From assembly GCA_964354225.1 (NCBI GenBank), contig CAYGZC010000173.1:1-8673 (forward strand): DNA of 8,673 nucleotides. Reading direction: 5' to 3'. Shown in pieces: positions 6,178-8,673 of this stretch. Under the pieces are notes generated by a model. It was not told the DNA's origin. It was given only the letters and a program-made list of their open reading frames with translations, and made no database searches. Source of the DNA: CAYGZC01 sp964354225. GTDB taxonomy: Bacteria > Bacteroidota > Ignavibacteria > UBA10030 > SZUA-254. Within the stretch, counting starts at the first letter, position 1, and each line of letters opens with the position of its first letter. The position numbers were made by a program, and so were the translations under genes.

Positions 6178-7590
6178 TTACTTCTCCTTGATAGATTTAA
6201 TTTGATTCGCTAAACCAATAATTGCTTCTTTGAACGGCTCCGCAGGTGCACTTAATACACCAGCGCCAACTTGTCCGATACCGGCTTTCTTATGTGCGAC
6301 ACCTGTATTAATAAAAGGAAGAATATTCTTTTCCACAACTTTGATAACATTGATTCCTGTCGGTGTGCCGCGAAAGTTGAGATACGGAATCTTGTAAATA
6401 TTATTTTCCGCTTCTGTTATTTCGTACATCTTCAATGTGTAATTAATCGCGTCCTTCGTTGAGCCGCCGACAAATTGCACTATTGCCGGCGATGCAGCAA
6501 TTGCAAATCCACCCAAACCACAAGTCTCAGTAATTGAACTATCGCCGATATCAGGATTCGCATCATTCTTTGTATAGCCGGTAAAGTATAATGCATCAGG
6601 AATAGGTGATGGTCCTGTAAACCAAGTATCTCCGGTTCCTGATAATTGAATTCCGAATTCCGTTCCATTCCTCGCCATTGCAACGACTATGCTCGAATAC
6701 TCAATATCGCGTGCTGCATCAAGCGAGAGCTTCGATGCACCCATCGAGAGATTGAGAAAGAAATGATCGTTGCGATTTATGAAGTCAAGAACTTTTACAG
6801 CAGTGTCTTTATTATCAGTCGTCTTTATGATTTCGGGTGCGAGAGTTCTATATAATAGAGAAGTTGCTGCCCTATTTCTGTTATGAACTTCATCTCCCAT
6901 CTGAAGCGCTTGCGCAATGATATTTTTCAAATCGATCTTACCAATGTTTTCGATTGCCTTCTTAAGCGATGGATATAAAACATTTTCAATCCATTTTAAT
7001 CTCTCGATGACATCTGGAGAGAATGCGCCGTAACGGAGAACTTTTCCAAGTCCCTCGTTCATGGTACAGTACGCTTTGTTGCCGTATTCCTCGTTGAGCA
7101 GAATGAACACCGGCATAGATGAAGAAACGACACCTGCCATTGGTCCGACTGCCGAATGCTCATGACAGGGAGAGAATTCGATTTGACTCGATACCGCTAC
7201 CTGCTCGGCTTTTTCGGGAGTATCGGCGATGCCTTCGTAGATCAGCGCACCGATAATGGCACCGCGCATCGGACCGCACATCTTATCCCACGTAACCGGT
7301 GGACCTGCAAGGAGGAGAAGATTTTTCTTCATGCCGGGAATTACATCTAAAGCTTTTCCCATCCCAACGAGAACTGGCTTGCTATTTAGGATTCTTTGCA
7401 GCGCTTCTTTGTTCGCTGTTTTGATTTTATCACTGTTCCTTTGAAGAATCTTCGACACATCAGCATCAACGGACAGCGGTGGTCTCCAATCTACTTGCAC
7501 TGACTTCACGTTTTGTTTGTCAAGCGTTTCTTTGAACGATTTAAGTCCGACGTTGACGACTTTGAGTTCGGTTTGAAATAGGTTATTCAC
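6178..7590 (-). CDS. ylbE: DUF1116 family protein, YlbE/AllG-like carbamoyltransferase subunit
   Basis: This 470-residue protein is a full-length DUF1116 member, somewhat longer than E. coli YlbE (about 420). Conserved blocks are LKVVNVGL near the N-terminus (9-16), GPPVTWDKMCGP (96-107), CHEHSAVGPMAG (142-153), GDEVHNRNRAAT (232-243), MARNGTEFGI (305-314) and GDSSITETCGLGG (349-361). In E. coli YlbE has been renamed AllG, a subunit with AllF (FdrA) and AllH of oxamate carbamoyltransferase, which works in anaerobic allantoin use. Here it follows the FdrA-like gene by one base, as expected of partners. The start is GTG at 7590; only a purine-rich AAGAAG precedes it, so translation is probably coupled to the gene before it. 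No AllH-like (DUF2877) gene is present in the window. Which ureido compound it acts on is unknown. Confidence 0.92.
   Translation of the reverse strand: MNNLFQTELKVVNVGLKSFKETLDKQNVKSVQVDWRPPLSVDADVSKILQRNSDKIKTANKEALQRILNSKPVLVGMGKALDVIPGMKKNLLLLAGPPVTWDKMCGPMRGAIIGALIYEGIADTPEKAEQVAVSSQIEFSPCHEHSAVGPMAGVVSSSMPVFILLNEEYGNKAYCTMNEGLGKVLRYGAFSPDVIERLKWIENVLYPSLKKAIENIGKIDLKNIIAQALQMGDEVHNRNRAATSLLYRTLAPEIIKTTDNKDTAVKVLDFINRNDHFFLNLSMGASKLSLDAARDIEYSSIVVAMARNGTEFGIQLSGTGDTWFTGPSPIPDALYFTGYTKNDANPDIGDSSITETCGLGGFAIAASPAIVQFVGGSTKDAINYTLKMYEITEAENNIYKIPYLNFRGTPTGINVIKVVEKNILPFINTGVAHKKAGIGQVGAGVLSAPAEPFKEAIIGLANQIKSIKEK
6184..6189 (-). promoter_or_regulatory. Ribosome binding site AAGGAG for the cyclase-family gene
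   Basis: The minus strand reads AAGGAG inside the last codons of the DUF1116 gene, 7 nt before the ATG at 6176. It is the best Shine-Dalgarno site of the operon and fixes the start of the cyclase-family protein. Confidence 0.75.
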
Positions 7591-7591
7591 T

Positions 7592-8673
7592 TTACTTATT
7601 CTTCTTTTTCACGATATTGACCGCCATCATACTTGCCGCCGCATTTGATTCCATTACCTTCACACCTTCCGCTTCGAGTGCGGTGACTACTGCGGTTCGG
7701 TTCTGCGGGTCTTTGTCGGTGCCGGTTACAGAACAAATAATCGGCAGATACCTTTTTTGCTGCGTGGTAATTTTTTTCACCTCTTTTATTACCGGAATTA
7801 TTTCCACCAGCGGATTCATGTTCGAGCCATAACCAAGAACGATGTCAAGAAGGATAACTACTGTTTCTGGATCTTCAGCTTCGGTAAGAATCCGTTTATT
7901 CCTTGTCGAGTAATCAATCATCGGGTGCGGCTTGCCCACGGTAAATTCATCGTCGCCTAAATCCAAGATTGTATGCATCTTGCTTTTCCACGAGTCCTGT
8001 AATTTTTTACTGCTGCCGAACGGAATATTGGAATACACTTCACCCAAAACATTTTGGCAAAGCAATTGTGCCTCGTCGCAGAACGTCCCGCCGCTGTACA
8101 ATGCGCGGAGATATTTTTGAGCGGGAGAGAGTTTCGCCGCTTGTTCCTTTGCCGTTCTGATGATTTCAGTTTCACGCTTTTTCAATACATCGGCAACAGC
8201 AGAAGCATTTTCCTTTTTCGAGAGGGCGACCGAAAGCAACGCCGCTTCTTCCAACGTCAATGCTTGGTGGATATTGCTTCCCTTGAGAAGCTCAGGCGAA
8301 GCGCCGAGGAAAACACCGATGACCGGTTTCTGAATTCCGCGCGCGACTGAAATAATTTTTCCCACAACTTCCGGTGCCGGCGGTTTTGAAACTAGAAGGA
8401 TAACATCCGTTTTTGTATCTTCGGCAAGTGCCTTGATTCCTTCAATGAACATTATGCCACCGACCGCTTTCTTCACGTCGCGACCACCTGTTCCAATTGC
8501 CTGAGAAATTCCACACTCAGCGTTCGAAATCAAACATGTAACTTCCTGTAAACAGGTACCTGATGCAGCAACAACACCGATGTTCCCACGATTGACAACG
8601 TTTGCAAATGCAAGGGGCACTCCATTTATGATTGCTGTTCCGCAATCTGGACCCATCACGAATAGATTTTTCT
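7592..8673 (-). CDS. fdrA: FdrA/AllF-like protein (acyl-CoA synthetase-like carbamoyltransferase subunit), N-terminus outside window
   Basis: The frame is open to the end of the window, and KNLFVMGPDCGTA at its edge is internal to the family, so neither the GTG at 8659 nor the ATG after it is the true start. About 360 residues are visible; FdrA is about 555 long, so the first third (the CoA-binding-type Rossmann domain) is missing. The visible part resembles ADP-forming acyl-CoA synthetases and succinyl-CoA ligase alpha: GPDCGTAIINGVPLAFANV, GVVAASGTCLQEV, GTGGRD, then GGTFCDEA, LDLGDDEFTVGKPHPMID and CSVTGTDKDPQ. The GHAGA phosphohistidine motif of true ligases is not seen. In E. coli, FdrA is AllF of oxamate carbamoyltransferase. 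With the DUF1116 gene one base downstream, a carbamoyl-phosphate-forming role is more likely than acyl-CoA synthesis. Confidence 0.92.
   Translation of the reverse strand, partial: KNLFVMGPDCGTAIINGVPLAFANVVNRGNIGVVAASGTCLQEVTCLISNAECGISQAIGTGGRDVKKAVGGIMFIEGIKALAEDTKTDVILLVSKPPAPEVVGKIISVARGIQKPVIGVFLGASPELLKGSNIHQALTLEEAALLSVALSKKENASAVADVLKKRETEIIRTAKEQAAKLSPAQKYLRALYSGGTFCDEAQLLCQNVLGEVYSNIPFGSSKKLQDSWKSKMHTILDLGDDEFTVGKPHPMIDYSTRNKRILTEAEDPETVVILLDIVLGYGSNMNPLVEIIPVIKEVKKITTQQKRYLPIICSVTGTDKDPQNRTAVVTALEAEGVKVMESNAAASMMAVNIVKKKNK

Larger units (their letters stand above)
1090..8673 (-). other. Predicted operon: FdrA, DUF1116, cyclase, molybdenum hydroxylase (FAD, FeS, Mo), GNAT
   Basis: All seven genes lie on one strand with gaps of 1, 1, 18, 9, 17 and about 48 nt, and no terminator-like hairpin was seen between them. 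The promoter and any first genes lie beyond 8673. The last gene (GNAT) is the least certain member because of its larger gap. No regulator, transporter, carbamate kinase or molybdenum-cofactor maturation (XdhC/MocA-type) gene is in the window. Confidence 0.8.

Noticed and set aside
7592..8659. Complete FdrA-like gene starting at GTG 8659 or the following ATG
   Set aside because: The frame stays open to the window edge and the residues at that point (KNLFVMGPDCG) belong to the middle of the family, so this is a truncated view.

Overview
The window most likely comes from a bacterium of the Fibrobacterota-Chlorobiota-Bacteroidota (FCB) assemblage, possibly Ignavibacteria-like. The pointers are the tail of a PorV/PorQ-like outer-membrane beta-barrel ending in a terminal Phe, a moderate AT bias, mixed use of Shine-Dalgarno sites, and GTG starts. 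This placement is an inference from style, not from a marker gene.

Layout. Positions 1-141 (+) hold the last 46 codons of the barrel protein, followed by an intrinsic terminator (232-259). A promoter-like TTGACA element (303-308) precedes a metallo-beta-lactamase-fold hydrolase (360-1088, +). That gene has a signal peptide and appears to start at a rare ATT codon rather than the internal ATG at 501. It converges, one base apart, on a minus-strand gene set that fills the rest of the window. A hairpin at 1090-1121 lies at the junction.

The minus-strand genes, in transcription order, are: FdrA/AllF-like protein (7592 to beyond 8673, its 5' end outside the window); DUF1116/YlbE (AllG)-like protein (6178-7590); cyclase-family (KynB/isatin-hydrolase superfamily) metal hydrolase (5349-6176); the FAD subunit (4443-5330), [2Fe-2S] subunit (3972-4433) and molybdopterin subunit (1618-3954) of a xanthine-dehydrogenase-type molybdenum hydroxylase; and a GNAT acetyltransferase (1090-1569). 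Gaps inside the set are 1, 1, 18, 9, 17 and about 48 nt, so it reads as one operon. Its promoter lies outside the window.

How the genes may work together. In E. coli, FdrA and YlbE (renamed AllF and AllG) are, with AllH, subunits of oxamate carbamoyltransferase, which phosphorolyses a ureido compound to carbamoyl phosphate. A molybdenum hydroxylase oxidises heterocyclic rings with water, and cyclase-family enzymes hydrolyse cyclic amides. Together they suggest a route in which an N-heterocycle is hydroxylated, ring-opened, and cleaved to carbamoyl phosphate, which a carbamate kinase could turn into ATP. I infer this; the substrate is not readable from the sequence. The combination, with the cyclase in the place where E. 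coli has AllH, is the most interesting item here. No RNA genes, CRISPR arrays or mobile elements were seen.
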